Origin: a virus
Reading direction: 5' to 3' (one strand)
Virus record (IMG/VR): IMGVR_UViG_3300042406_000186
Span: 1-39,654 of that record
Length of the DNA: 39,654 nucleotides
Position numbers and translations under genes: made by a program. Positions 1-7,987 of the stretch are shown here, in pieces. How positions within the stretch are numbered: the first letter of the stretch is position 1; every line of letters begins with the position of its first letter. A model generated the notes under the pieces. That model ran no database searches, was not told where the DNA came from, and saw nothing but the letters and a program-made list of their open reading frames with translations.

Positions 1-428
1 GCATCTCGGCTGCTGAGTACGAATGGAAGCAGTACGCTGCATCCATCGCAATCAGCGGTATTGAAGAAGCCAAGAACAACGGTGAACAAGAAATCATCAA
101 CTTGCTCGAAGCCAAGATTATGCAGGCAGAAGAGTCAATGCGTGAATCGTTCAACCAGATGTTCTTTGCTGACGGAACTGGCAACAGCGGAAAAGACTGG
201 AACGGCCTTGGCAACTTGGTTGAGACCGGCAACACCGTTGGTGGAATCAACTCAGCAACTTCAGGCAACGAGTTCTGGCGTTCATACGAAGAGAACACCG
301 CAACTGCGTTGACTCTTGCACAAATGAGCACCGCTTACAACAGCGTTTCGGTTGGTAATGACCACCCAGACACTTTGTTGACAAGCCAGACTTTGTTTGA
401 GAAGTACGAAGCATTGCTTCAGCCAAAC
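1..428. repeat. Left copy of imperfect 428-bp terminal repeat
   Basis: Aligns without gaps to 39227-39654. I counted about 18 substitutions by eye (near 96% identity), all between positions 128 and 387 and mostly at third codon positions. A replicative direct terminal repeat would be identical, so this is better read as the overlap of a circular assembly with two strain haplotypes meeting inside the capsid gene. A tandem duplication of the capsid gene is the alternative. Confidence 0.9.
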
Positions 429-707
429 CTCCGTTACACGGACACCAAGACCGCAGATGCTGGATTCCAGAACCTGTTGTTCAAGGCTGCTCCTGTAATG
501 TACGACGTGCATTGCACCGCTGGCGTGTTCTACTTCCTTAACACGAAGTACCTCACCTTGGTCGGTCACAGCAACAAGTGGTTCGCTCAGACGGACTTCA
601 TCAAGCCAGAAGACACCGATGCTCGCTATGCGCTCATCATGTGCTACGGCAACTTGACCTGTCGCAACCGTGCGAAGCAGGGCAAACTCACGGCAAAGAC
701 CGCCTAA
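1..707 (+). CDS. Major capsid protein, 3' part (gene cut by window start)
   Basis: C-terminal part of the major capsid protein, open from the first base (frame set by base 3) to TAA at 705-707. Its first 428 bases repeat the last 428 bases of the window, where the 5' end of the gene lies (38989-39654). Joining the two gives a protein of about 314 residues, a normal size for an HK97-fold capsid subunit. The text (EYEWKQYAASIAISG, then LLEAKIMQAEESMRE and FFADGTGN) resembles capsid proteins of other uncultured tailed phages as I remember them; the HK97 fold is inferred, not seen. It lies after scaffold and before a decoration-like gene, the expected order. It differs from the right-end copy by five amino acids (Q/L, A/S, G/S, T/S, S/T). 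Confidence 0.88.
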   Translation, partial: ISAAEYEWKQYAASIAISGIEEAKNNGEQEIINLLEAKIMQAEESMRESFNQMFFADGTGNSGKDWNGLGNLVETGNTVGGINSATSGNEFWRSYEENTATALTLAQMSTAYNSVSVGNDHPDTLLTSQTLFEKYEALLQPNLRYTDTKTADAGFQNLLFKAAPVMYDVHCTAGVFYFLNTKYLTLVGHSNKWFAQTDFIKPEDTDARYALIMCYGNLTCRNRAKQGKLTAKTA

Positions 708-735
708 GACCACTAACTAACAAGGAGAAAATGAA

Positions 736-1158
736 ATGCCACTATTAGCAAATGACACAGATGGTGCTCTTACCCGTAAGCGCATTGAAACATGGGCAGC
801 AAAGATGGAAAAGGTAACTGTTGTTGCCGCCACCGATGCAGCAACTGTTCAAGTAGCAGCAACTCTTGCTGGTGCACAACAGACTGTTTACACCATGACA
901 CCAACAGCAAGCCGTACCCTTACGACACCAACTGGTGCGGAACTGGGTGCAGCATTCACAGATGAGGGCGTTGGCTCTTCGTTTGAGTTCACTGTTGTGA
1001 ACGTAGCAGCAGCAACCCACCCAATCGTGGTAACTGCTGGTGCTTCGGGAGTGACACTTGTTGGTGTTGCAGCAACCTTCTCGGTTGCAGCAGCATCATC
1101 AGCATCGTATGTTGCGGTTTTCACTGCAGCAAACACGGTGTCCATCTACCGCAAGTAA
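736..1158 (+). CDS. Small Ala/Thr/Val-rich protein, probable capsid decoration protein
   Basis: 140 residues, directly downstream of the major capsid gene. Residues 1-30 are polar (LTRKRIETWAAKMEK); the rest is a beta-prone Ala/Thr/Val/Ser sequence with repeated VAAAT-like segments and no membrane helix or enzyme motif. Position and composition suit a head decoration (cement) protein or another small virion protein on the capsid surface; this is inference from context. The start is ATG 736 with AAGGAG at 722-727. The earlier ATG at 731 is out of frame and stops after five codons. A hairpin at 1167-1192 separates the gene from the next. Confidence 0.7.
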   Translation: MPLLANDTDGALTRKRIETWAAKMEKVTVVAATDAATVQVAATLAGAQQTVYTMTPTASRTLTTPTGAELGAAFTDEGVGSSFEFTVVNVAAATHPIVVTAGASGVTLVGVAATFSVAAASSASYVAVFTAANTVSIYRK

Positions 1159-1166
1159 TTGAATCT

Positions 1167-1192
1167 GGGGGGTGGGCAGAAACCCACTCCCC
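1167..1192 (+). terminator. Strong GC hairpin after capsid/decoration genes, possible terminator
   Basis: Left arm 1167-1176 (six G then TGGG) pairs with 1183-1192 (CCCACTCCCC) as a 10-bp stem with one G-U pair and a six-base loop (CAGAAA). The downstream tract TATTTC is only weakly T-rich, so termination may be partial. It lies between the highly expressed capsid genes and small genes of unknown role, where it could lower downstream expression or protect the 3' end of the capsid message. Confidence 0.6.
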
Positions 1193-1211
1193 TATTTCAA
1201 AAGGAGCAATA

Positions 1212-1361
1212 ATGCCTTACAAATACCCACAAGTTGACAGTCACGCTGATGCAGTAAAGAAGTCTGGAACCGTTACAGCCCCCGGCTTGTATGGTAAAAG
1301 TCCAACTCCTGTAAAGCAAGATGCAAATTACAAAGTTCGACCAAATTCAGACAAGAAGTAA
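1212..1361 (+). CDS. Small unknown protein (49 aa)
   Basis: ATG at 1212 with AAGGAG at 1201-1206, stop TAA 1359-1361. The product (MPYKYPQVDSHADAVKKSG...) is Lys/Pro-rich and polar, with no membrane segment or known motif. It lies between the hairpin after the decoration gene and two basic proteins, with a 12-nt gap to the next gene. Its strong ribosome site and its fit into an otherwise empty gap support it as real. Function unknown; a small virion component is possible from position. Confidence 0.7.
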   Translation: MPYKYPQVDSHADAVKKSGTVTAPGLYGKSPTPVKQDANYKVRPNSDKK

Positions 1362-1373
1362 AGGAAAATTAAA

Positions 1374-1661
1374 ATGGCACAAAGCAAAGCAAATAAGGCT
1401 TACACACTTCGTATGACGAAGCAAGCACAAAAGCCGTCAAAGAATGACAAGCCAAGTCAGTTCAAGAAGGTTGGAGATTTCCGACCGGGTGGAATGTTTT
1501 CAACCGGTCGTGCAATCAAGGCTCAGCCTGATACACGTGGACCCAAGAAGGCTGGTAAAGGTGCTGTAGCCTCAAAGGCGCAAGCAATGCGTAAGGCTGA
1601 TTCAGCCGACGCATCAAAGCGTCGTAAGAGTGGAACCACTCGTTCACGAAGTAAATACTAA
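1374..1661 (+). CDS. Basic Lys/Arg/Ala-rich protein (95 aa), unknown
   Basis: A small, strongly basic protein with KKAGKGAVASKAQAMRKA in the middle and a KRRKSGTTRSRSKY tail. It has no acidic patches, cysteines or hydrophobic core long enough for a membrane segment, so it is probably disordered and able to bind nucleic acid. The start has AAGGAAAA upstream. It is followed after 2 nt by a second basic protein, and both lie between capsid and head-tail connector genes. A role as a DNA-associated head protein is inference from charge and position. Confidence 0.7.
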   Translation: MAQSKANKAYTLRMTKQAQKPSKNDKPSQFKKVGDFRPGGMFSTGRAIKAQPDTRGPKKAGKGAVASKAQAMRKADSADASKRRKSGTTRSRSKY

Positions 1662-1663
1662 GA

Positions 1664-2116
1664 ATGGCGACTAAGAAGCAAAATCCTGCTGTAGCAAAAC
1701 GTGTTGCTGACCGCAAAGCGTTTGTTAAAGACAAGGTTGCTTCAAAGGGCATTACAGACAAACAGGCTCGTCAGCGGTTTTACGTTCAGACTAGAATTTC
1801 TGAATTGAAAGCCGCTGGCAAACCTGTGAATGCAGAAACCAGAAAAAAACTTCAACAGAAGTTTCAGTCTGGGAATATAGCACGAAAAGGATTTGCTGCA
1901 CCAACCAAGAAGGTTGGTGTTGTAAAGCCTGTTGTAAAGCCTGTTGTTAAGCCTTTGGCTAGTTCTTACACTTATACAAACCAGTCTGGCAAAGGAACTA
2001 AGTACACACTTACTCCTGACACCAAGAATAAGCCCGCTTATAGCCGTGCCCAAATTATAAGAAACAATGAGCAATCTGCGAATAAATCTAAAAAAGTGGT
2101 CAATCCTAAAAAATAG
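1664..2116 (+). CDS. Basic Lys-rich protein with VVKP repeats (150 aa), unknown
   Basis: Second basic protein of the pair. Residues 1-70 look helical and charged (AVAKRVADRKAFVKDK, then ARQRFYVQTRISELKAAGK). A VVKP-type tandem repeat follows near residues 86-97, then a polar tail ending KSKKVVNPKK. The ATG is 2 nt after the previous stop (TAAGAATG), which suggests translational coupling. It has no enzyme motif. Its place beside capsid and adaptor genes suggests a virion or head-assembly role; I do not recognise a family. Confidence 0.68.
   Translation: MATKKQNPAVAKRVADRKAFVKDKVASKGITDKQARQRFYVQTRISELKAAGKPVNAETRKKLQQKFQSGNIARKGFAAPTKKVGVVKPVVKPVVKPLASSYTYTNQSGKGTKYTLTPDTKNKPAYSRAQIIRNNEQSANKSKKVVNPKK
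1919..1954 (+). repeat. Three tandem 12-bp units coding VVKP
   Basis: Two exact copies of GTTGTAAAGCCT (1919-1930, 1931-1942) and one copy with a single change (1943-1954, GTTGTTAAGCCT). In frame, so slippage would change the length of the VVKP tract by four residues per unit without breaking the gene. Confidence 0.85.
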
Positions 2117-2117
2117 G

Positions 2118-2139
2118 TAACAAATTGGGTTAGTTGTAT
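2118..2139 (+). promoter_or_regulatory. TAACAAATTGGG intercistronic element before 2140
   Basis: TAAC at 2118, 22 nt before ATG 2140. The sequence TAACAAATTGGGTTAG matches similar elements at 6693, 29903, 33802 and 35835. No Shine-Dalgarno sequence is visible before this start. Confidence 0.4.
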
Positions 2140-2352
2140 ATGAAAAACGCCGTACAAGCCCAATCGTATTACGGAACGCCAGTATCTGGGTTCCGCCTAG
2201 CCCCAACAGCGGGAGCAAAGATTGCTGCTCCATCTGCGCCGTATATCGGGCGCAACCGTTGTATCGCCAATGAGGACACCTGTGAGGGTCCAAAGGCTAG
2301 GGGCACGGATTACTGCATCGGACATCTAAGGTCACAAGGTCAGGCTAAATGA
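2140..2352 (+). CDS. Small Cys/His zinc-binding-like protein (70 aa)
   Basis: Residues 1-38 are small and polar. The C-terminal half carries RCIANEDTCEGPKARG then DYCIGH, a C-x6-C-x9-C-x2-H pattern that could bind one zinc ion. I chose ATG 2140; a TTG two codons earlier is possible, and neither has a clear ribosome site. The stop overlaps the ATG of the adaptor gene (ATGA), so the two are coupled. Small Cys/His proteins of this kind are common between head genes of actinobacteriophages as I recall, but I assign no function. Confidence 0.65.
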   Translation: MKNAVQAQSYYGTPVSGFRLAPTAGAKIAAPSAPYIGRNRCIANEDTCEGPKARGTDYCIGHLRSQGQAK

Positions 2353-3044
2353 GCGTAACCCTTACCACTCTGCGTTCACAAGTTCGAAACATGGCTGACT
2401 TGGATGAGGTGGATTTGCCCGACACCATCATTGACCAGTTTGCTCGTGAGGGGTTTCAGCGTATTTTTGCATTAGAGCGTAGGTGGCCGTTCCTTCAGGA
2501 GACTTACACGTTCAACACGGTTGCCAACCAGCGTGAGTACACGATTGCCACCATTGGTGACATTCGAGAAATCATTTCCGTAATTGACAGTAGTACTTCT
2601 GGTGCTCGTCTTACTTTGATTCCGTATGACAATGCTGAAGAGATTTGGCTGGGCAACACAGATGTTGCCAGCCGACCATATTTCTATGCTTTTTGGGATA
2701 AGAAGATTCACCTGTGGGCTAAACCTGATGCGGTTTACCCAATGGTGGTTCGTGCTTACCGTAATCCTGTTTACACATGGTTGACGAACACATCAGAGAC
2801 AATTGACCTTGATGAGTGGTTCCATGCTTTGCTTCCTTATTTTGTTCTCGCCCGTGTGTACCAACGCCAAGAAGATGCACAGTTGTCACAAATGTACATG
2901 AACTCATTTGAAGAGGGTGTTGGTCTTGCTCGTCGTGACTTGATGAAGGCATCAAGTGCACAACCAGTTATTATGTCTGCTGGTCGCCAGTATCCAACTA
3001 TGAAGCGCTGGTTGCAGACGCTTGGAGCGACACTTGGACAATGA
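2349..3044 (+). CDS. Head-tail adaptor (connector) protein
   Basis: 231 residues. The start VTLTTLRSQVRNMADLD, the helical FAREGFQRIFALERRWPF segment, the beta-rich middle (QREYTIATIGDIREI, YFYAFWDKKIHLWAKP) and a C-terminal helical tail match the general pattern of podovirus adaptor proteins that sit under the portal (P22 gp4 / T7 gp11-like). The fit rests on sequence pattern and on the next gene being a nozzle-like protein. It overlaps its neighbours by 4 nt on both sides (ATGA), so connector and nozzle are probably made together. No catalytic motifs. Confidence 0.72.
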   Translation: MSVTLTTLRSQVRNMADLDEVDLPDTIIDQFAREGFQRIFALERRWPFLQETYTFNTVANQREYTIATIGDIREIISVIDSSTSGARLTLIPYDNAEEIWLGNTDVASRPYFYAFWDKKIHLWAKPDAVYPMVVRAYRNPVYTWLTNTSETIDLDEWFHALLPYFVLARVYQRQEDAQLSQMYMNSFEEGVGLARRDLMKASSAQPVIMSAGRQYPTMKRWLQTLGATLGQ

Positions 3045-4654
3045 GCAATGTATCCGTTGAACGCTACGACGACTTCACTGGTGGTCTAAACCTTAGGGCA
3101 GACCAGTTTCAGTTGGCTCGCAATGAGTCACCTGACATGTTGAATGTTGAGGTTGACCCTCGTGGTGGTTTGTTTACTCGTGGTGCTATGCGTGAGATTA
3201 ACTCAACTGCTGTGTCTGGTACGTGGACTCCGCACAAGTTGCATCCATTTTATGGTGCAACTCCACGAGTTATGTTGGCTAACAGTACTGCTGTGTGGCA
3301 TTCAACTGGTGGAAACTTTACGCAACTTGCTTATTCATCTGGAAACAACATTGTTGCTTCAAATGTTAATGGTGCTTCTTTTGCTAACTGGGGTGCAAAA
3401 CTTTATATTGCTACTGGTCATGATGGTACACAGGGTTATGTCTGGGAAACTGGTGACACATACGCAACTGCTATTACGGCGTTGACTGGTTCTAACTGGA
3501 ACAACAACTACAACTCTCCCGCTAGAAACAAGTTCCCAAAATGCGAACACATCATTGTTCATGCAAACAAACTGTTTGCTGCATCGGTTGATTATGCCGG
3601 AACGAACTACAAGAACAGATTGCATTACTCGCATGAAGCAGAACCACAAGACTGGGCTGAAACAGACTACTTTGACTTCCTTGGTGGTGGTGACGGTATA
3701 ACCGGTCTTGCTGTGTACGCAGGTCAGTTGATTGTGTTTAAGCCACGTTCTATTTATATTGTTTACGGTTATGAAACAGCAGATTTTTCTGTTGTTGAAT
3801 TAACCTCAACGCTTGGTGTTGATGCTCCAACCAAGATTGCAGTAGCAGAAAATGGTGTGTACTTTTATTCACATCCAAATGGTTTGTTCTTCTACAATGG
3901 TTCTAACATTGTTGATTTGTCAGATAACTTTAACTCTATCTACCCAAACAATTACGTCAATGACGCTGCTACATCAACGATTTCTGTGTCTTATGTCAAC
4001 CGTCGTGTTTGGTTGTCTTTGCCTTACTCAAAGACAACAACTGTTTCAAATGCAACTGTTAACTTGATTTTTGACCCAACCATTGGTCAGCGTGGTGCGT
4101 ACACAATCTTCTCAACCGCAGATAAATACGGTGTTATTGGTGGATGTGACTTTGTTTCATCTGCAGGAACAACATTCGGTCTTGCAATACATCCGGGTAT
4201 TCCACGTGTTCTAAAGGTTGATGCCTTTGAGGCTGAAACCGATTTGCTTGCAACAGTTGAAACCAACTTTAGTTCTTATTATAGAACTGGTTGGGTTGAT
4301 GGTCGTTCGTATTCTGCAAAGAAGATGTGGCGTAGACCAGACATTGTTATTAAACAGTCAGATACTGCAAGAACCGTGAATGTCAAGGTGTTTCATAACT
4401 TTGAGGAAGCAACTGGTAACGAGCGTAAAACGTTTGATATTTCAATTGAGGCATCTGCTTCTGGAATGTTATGGGGTGAAGGTTATTGGGGTGTTGGTAA
4501 ATGGGGTGTTCAGGCTGAAGGTGCACAGGTTGTCCGTGGCTCGAATCTTGGTCTTGCACGTTCTGTACAACTTTTATTCACTGGTCCAAATGGACTCTCT
4601 TGGGGTATTGACAGTATCTCATACAAATTTAATGCACGAAAGGTAACTGGATAA
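3041..4654 (+). CDS. Tail nozzle / DNA-stabilisation protein, podovirus type
   Basis: 537 residues, beta-rich throughout. The opening YDDFTGGLNLRADQFQLARNES followed by DMLNVEVDPRGGL is the typical start of podovirus tail proteins that form a beta-propeller nozzle (P22 gp10 / T7 gp12-like). Repeated blade-like segments follow (KLYIATGHDG, LIVFKPRSIYIVYGYE, NGVYFYSHPNGLFFYNG). It should form the distal end of the short tail and hold packaged DNA. It is coupled by 4-nt overlap to the adaptor gene and by 1 nt to a fibre-like gene. It is the main evidence for a podovirus rather than a long tail. Confidence 0.75.
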   Translation: MSNVSVERYDDFTGGLNLRADQFQLARNESPDMLNVEVDPRGGLFTRGAMREINSTAVSGTWTPHKLHPFYGATPRVMLANSTAVWHSTGGNFTQLAYSSGNNIVASNVNGASFANWGAKLYIATGHDGTQGYVWETGDTYATAITALTGSNWNNNYNSPARNKFPKCEHIIVHANKLFAASVDYAGTNYKNRLHYSHEAEPQDWAETDYFDFLGGGDGITGLAVYAGQLIVFKPRSIYIVYGYETADFSVVELTSTLGVDAPTKIAVAENGVYFYSHPNGLFFYNGSNIVDLSDNFNSIYPNNYVNDAATSTISVSYVNRRVWLSLPYSKTTTVSNATVNLIFDPTIGQRGAYTIFSTADKYGVIGGCDFVSSAGTTFGLAIHPGIPRVLKVDAFEAETDLLATVETNFSSYYRTGWVDGRSYSAKKMWRRPDIVIKQSDTARTVNVKVFHNFEEATGNERKTFDISIEASASGMLWGEGYWGVGKWGVQAEGAQVVRGSNLGLARSVQLLFTGPNGLSWGIDSISYKFNARKVTG

Positions 4655-4932
4655 TGGCTATAACTATTACACACTCGTTTACAAACGGAACTATTGCTGA
4701 AGCGTCAGAAGTGAATGCTAACTTTACTGATGTAAAACTTTATGTTGATGGTTTGTCAACTGGAGTAAACATTGATTCGTCTGCAATAACAGCAGCAAAG
4801 ATAGATACAAATGCTGTTACCACAACAAAAATTGCTGACGGTGCTGTGACTTATGCAAAGTTAAACGTAGATGTTCCAACCTCTTTGGCGGTAGATGACC
4901 AGATTATTTTGTCGAGTCAGGTGTTTGGCTGA
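4654..4932 (+). CDS. Short tail-fibre-like protein (92 aa)
   Basis: The sequence EASEVNANFTDVKLYVDGL, followed by repeating units of the form SSAITAAKIDTNAVTTTKIADGAVTYAKL, is the pattern seen in trimeric tail-fibre shafts and head-binding regions. At 92 residues it is far shorter than a full fibre, with no receptor-binding tip, so it may be an adaptor between the nozzle and a separate fibre (the Gly-rich protein at 31200-32123 is a candidate). The ATG overlaps the nozzle stop and its own stop overlaps the next ATG. Function is inferred from the repeat and from position. Confidence 0.65.
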   Translation: MAITITHSFTNGTIAEASEVNANFTDVKLYVDGLSTGVNIDSSAITAAKIDTNAVTTTKIADGAVTYAKLNVDVPTSLAVDDQIILSSQVFG

Positions 4933-5114
4933 TGGATTCCTTTTCAATTCCAGCATTAACTGCGTTGAAATCTACGGATGCCATTGTCATCCGTCAGATT
5001 GTCTCGTCTTTGGTTTCTGAGATTGACAAAATTAACAAACGATTAGATGATGCAGAAGCCACTCGCAAAAGAGTTTCTGAAGATAGAAAGGCTCTAAAAC
5101 AATATGGCGTATGA
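4932..5114 (+). CDS. Small coiled-coil protein (60 aa), unknown
   Basis: Starts at ATG 4932 in a 1-nt overlap with the upstream stop. Residues 20-55 (IRQIVSSLVSEIDKINKRLD, then EATRKRVSEDRKAL) form a clear amphipathic helix likely to make a coiled coil. There is no membrane segment. It overlaps the next gene by 11 nt. Short helical proteins here could be tail-assembly chaperones or minor virion proteins; the sequence does not decide. Confidence 0.65.
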   Translation: MDSFSIPALTALKSTDAIVIRQIVSSLVSEIDKINKRLDDAEATRKRVSEDRKALKQYGV

Positions 5115-5535
5115 TGCAAGTGCTTTCGAGGCACGTCGTAGAGGTCTTATGGACAAGTACGCATCTATTGGTTCAGCCAATACTTACGGTAACTTTGTTT
5201 CACAGCAAAGGGGTAATCGCAATCTTGCTGACATGAACAAGGGTTTTGAGAAGGCTCAGCCACAGATTATAACTTCTTTTGGTAAGAGGGGTTCGTTTAC
5301 TCCAAACGTAAAGACTGGCGCTTTTCAGAAAGCGCTGCAGGATTTTGCAAAGGAAAGAATTAGTACAACATCACGAGCACAGCAAGACCTTGCCCAACAG
5401 AACACAATGTTTAATTTGGGTCAAGCACAACTTGGCGATGAGTTCAAGGTTGGTTTACAAGATTTGGAAGCAGACAAGGCAAGGCAGATAGAGCAGGATG
5501 CTCTTGAGATAATGAGATTAAGGAGTGGTTTCTAA
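5104..5535 (+). CDS. Probable internal virion protein (143 aa)
   Basis: Polar, Gln/Ala/Arg-rich helical protein starting AYDASAFEARRRGLMDKY, with a C-terminal helix ERISTTSRAQQDLAQQN onward. It is first in a run of four overlapping genes (5104-16296) that are Gln/Ala-rich and helical and end in a giant protein, the layout of podovirus ejection-protein modules. The last base of its stop is the first base of the next ATG. No enzyme motif. The internal-virion role is inferred from order and composition. Confidence 0.6.
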   Translation: MAYDASAFEARRRGLMDKYASIGSANTYGNFVSQQRGNRNLADMNKGFEKAQPQIITSFGKRGSFTPNVKTGAFQKALQDFAKERISTTSRAQQDLAQQNTMFNLGQAQLGDEFKVGLQDLEADKARQIEQDALEIMRLRSGF

Positions 5536-6695
5536 TGGTTAACGAGGCAAACCCAAACGCATCAAAACAGAATCCTCGTGTACGCACGTGGGGTGGTAGT
5601 GCTGACAGACCTGTTGTTGCAACCGCACCTAAGCCGTATGCACCAACTGCTGGTGTTAGCGCACAACAGAATGCCCGCAATGCAGATGCGTATGCTTTAA
5701 CCGTTCCTTATGTGTCTGGAGTAAAGCAAGAAGCAGATAGACAAGTTGAGGCTGATAAAATTACTGCAGAGATTCTTGGTGGTAAAAGTTATGGTGGCAC
5801 TGGAACTCGTAGCGATACCGCATTCCAAAATGCATTGTCAATGCTTACTAGTGGTGGTACGGGTACTGGTAAATCTACTGCACCTAAAGCGTCAGACCGT
5901 CTTGCCAGAGATGAGTTCAATTACAAAAAAGAACAAGAAGCAGAAGCAAAAGCAGTTAGAGACCGTGCACTTCAAGGGATGATTGACCAGATTACATCTA
6001 ATTCTTATCGTGGAAATATTGATGACTTGATTGCACAGATTGAAGGAATGAGCACAACTGGTAAAGAAGATATTGGAGATATTTACAATACCACAATTGG
6101 AAATATCGGAGAAGGGTATGACACCGCTCAGGGTCTGTTGGACACTGGTTACGGTGCATTGGAACAATATCTAACCCAAAACCAAAACAACCCATACGCT
6201 GGGCTAAGTGCACAGATGCCAGCAGTTACCAACCCAATGGAAGAGTATTTGAATGCTTATGGCGCAATGTCACCAGACATTGCTAACCAGATGCAGGCTG
6301 AGCAGTTGGCTGGTCAGCAGAGCGCTGGAGCATTCCAGAGCCTTATTGACGTGCTTAGCGCTAATGCGAGGTCTAACGACCTCTCACGCTTGGCCGAGTC
6401 TCGAATGGCGCAGAACATGGCAAACACTGGTTTGGGCGCTCAGAGGGCTTCGTACACATCACAGGCGGGTAATGCAAGGCAACAGTCTTTGGCTGCTTTG
6501 GCTCAGCAGATTGCTCAGTCTAAGTTTGAGCAAGAGCAGGCTGCTGGTGGTCGCAAGCAAAGCATTATTGATGCGATTATTGCAGCGGGTGGAAGTATTC
6601 CACAACCACCTCCACCGCCAGTTGATTTAAGCAATTTGGATTTAAGCAAAATTGACTTCTCGGCTTTGAACAATATGTTCAATCCGGGTATGTAA
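5535..6695 (+). CDS. Gln/Ala-rich probable internal virion (ejection) protein (386 aa)
   Basis: N-terminal polar region, a Gly/Thr-rich linker near residues 90-115, a charged helix (EFNYKKEQEAEAKAVRD), a central region with repeated Tyr-Gly-Gln segments, and a long Ala/Gln-rich helix near residues 290-345 (SLAALAQQIAQSKFEQEQA). It ends with a proline run and SNLDLSKIDFSALNNMF. The composition resembles ejection proteins packed in the capsid and released into the cell at infection. It starts within the stop codon of the gene before it and is followed by a TAAC element at 6693. It contains a GxxxxGKS string in the linker that I do not consider a real ATP site. Confidence 0.6.
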   Translation: MVNEANPNASKQNPRVRTWGGSADRPVVATAPKPYAPTAGVSAQQNARNADAYALTVPYVSGVKQEADRQVEADKITAEILGGKSYGGTGTRSDTAFQNALSMLTSGGTGTGKSTAPKASDRLARDEFNYKKEQEAEAKAVRDRALQGMIDQITSNSYRGNIDDLIAQIEGMSTTGKEDIGDIYNTTIGNIGEGYDTAQGLLDTGYGALEQYLTQNQNNPYAGLSAQMPAVTNPMEEYLNAYGAMSPDIANQMQAEQLAGQQSAGAFQSLIDVLSANARSNDLSRLAESRMAQNMANTGLGAQRASYTSQAGNARQQSLAALAQQIAQSKFEQEQAAGGRKQSIIDAIIAAGGSIPQPPPPPVDLSNLDLSKIDFSALNNMFNPGM

Positions 6696-6712
6696 CAAAG
6701 GGCTTTAGATAT
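6693..6712 (+). promoter_or_regulatory. TAACAAAGGGCTTTAG element before 6713
   Basis: TAA at 6693-6695 is the stop of the upstream gene. The element TAACAAAGGGCTTTAGATAT runs exactly to ATG 6713 (20 nt). There is no convincing Shine-Dalgarno sequence. It shares TAAC(G/A)AA and GGCT(T/A)TAG with elements at 29903 and 33802. Confidence 0.45.
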
Positions 6713-7987
6713 ATGAGCATGCAACCAAACCCTTCTGGGCAAATGGATTTCAACTTGCTGTTACCAATCCTTGCCATGTATGCCAACCGCAAGGGCGGTG
6801 GCAACTCTGGCGATTTGAGCAACATCATGAACCCAACCTTGGGTCTTTTTTCTAATTCGTACACAGCACCGTCTGAGATGTCTGATGAGGAAATTGTCAG
6901 GTTGTATGCCCCGCAGACTTTGGCTATTCAGGGTAGCGATGACCCAATCTCAACCTCGATTCTTGAGTATATCAACAGGGGTTATCCCGCTGTTCAGATT
7001 AAAAGAATCCTGAGCGACGGTGTATACAAGACTGGAACCTTGGATGTTGGTGACGACATTGAGGGTGGTCTGACTATGTACAACAAACTCGTTGATGACT
7101 TGTTTGCTGAAAGCAAAACTGTTGATGAGAAGCGTTATCAGATTCAGAATCAGGACACCATCTTTGAAAAGGCTGGCATGCGTAATCCGAATGAGGATTA
7201 CGACCCAACACAGTTGTTCCCAGAGGTTTTCAATCCAATGATTGACCGTCTTGCTTCAACGCAAAAAGATGTTGATAAGCGTATGAAGGAAATTGACCTT
7301 GCTGCTGGAGACCCGACTGTTTATGCTGCTCCAGAAACGGAAAAAGGAAAAACTTTTGGTGACAAGGCAAGAAGAAAAAGTGTTACCGAAACAGCAAACC
7401 TTGGCATGGGTCGTATCCCGCAGATGATTGGTTTTCTCCAAAAAGGTTTAGACTTAATATCAACCGAAGGTGATGGTTCTTTGGAATCTGAATATCAATC
7501 AGACTTAAATATGACCGCATCAAATGCTGGTCTCTCGCCTCAACAGGTATTGACCGGTAACTCACCACAGGCACAGGCTGCACGTCGTAGTTATCAAATC
7601 AGAAAAAAGAACACCCTTGAAGAGTATGAAAAGAAGCAAAAGAAGGAAGCACCAAAAGTTGATGCACGTGCAACTGCAATGAATAAAGCAGCCATTGCAT
7701 ATCAGAAAGAACTTGCTGGTGCTGCAGCGCCACAGCGTACTGCCACCTTGAATGTTGCTGGATTGAAAGACCCAAACACTGGTAAAGATGTTGACATGTC
7801 TAGAGCAGTTCAGGGTTCGGTCACAAAGATTCCAACAGAGAATCTTCGTGACCCTGTATTACAGCAACAGAAGTTGATAAATTTAGTTGCACAGAAAGTG
7901 CAGGAAGGTTTGAGAGCCAGAGGAGAAACCCCATTTAACACAGACATGCTTAATAGGATTATTCTCAACAAAGCAATGGGTGGGTAA
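6713..7987 (+). CDS. Probable internal virion protein (424 aa)
   Basis: The N-terminus is mildly hydrophobic (FNLLLPILAMYANRKGGGN). A globular-looking region follows at about residues 50-200 (SDEEIVRLYAPQTLAIQG, then STSILEYINRGYPAVQIKRI), then a charged, helical C-terminal half (RRSYQIRKKNTLEEYEKKQK). No catalytic motif found. It overlaps the giant gene by 1 nt and is the penultimate member of the presumed ejection-protein module. It starts 18 nt after the upstream stop, without a clear ribosome site. Identity as an ejection protein is inference from context. Confidence 0.58.
   Translation: MSMQPNPSGQMDFNLLLPILAMYANRKGGGNSGDLSNIMNPTLGLFSNSYTAPSEMSDEEIVRLYAPQTLAIQGSDDPISTSILEYINRGYPAVQIKRILSDGVYKTGTLDVGDDIEGGLTMYNKLVDDLFAESKTVDEKRYQIQNQDTIFEKAGMRNPNEDYDPTQLFPEVFNPMIDRLASTQKDVDKRMKEIDLAAGDPTVYAAPETEKGKTFGDKARRKSVTETANLGMGRIPQMIGFLQKGLDLISTEGDGSLESEYQSDLNMTASNAGLSPQQVLTGNSPQAQAARRSYQIRKKNTLEEYEKKQKKEAPKVDARATAMNKAAIAYQKELAGAAAPQRTATLNVAGLKDPNTGKDVDMSRAVQGSVTKIPTENLRDPVLQQQKLINLVAQKVQEGLRARGETPFNTDMLNRIILNKAMGG

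Noticed and set aside
1-428. Exact direct terminal repeat, as in T7-like linear genomes
   Set aside because: The copies differ at about 18 bases; true terminal repeats are made by replication and should be identical. Coding in mid-capsid gene also argues against it.
5850-5880. GxxxxGKS string (SGGTGTGKST) in the 386-aa protein, looking like a Walker A ATP site
   Set aside because: It lies in a Gly/Thr low-complexity linker with no following Walker B strand, in a Gln/Ala-rich protein that otherwise looks like an ejection protein.
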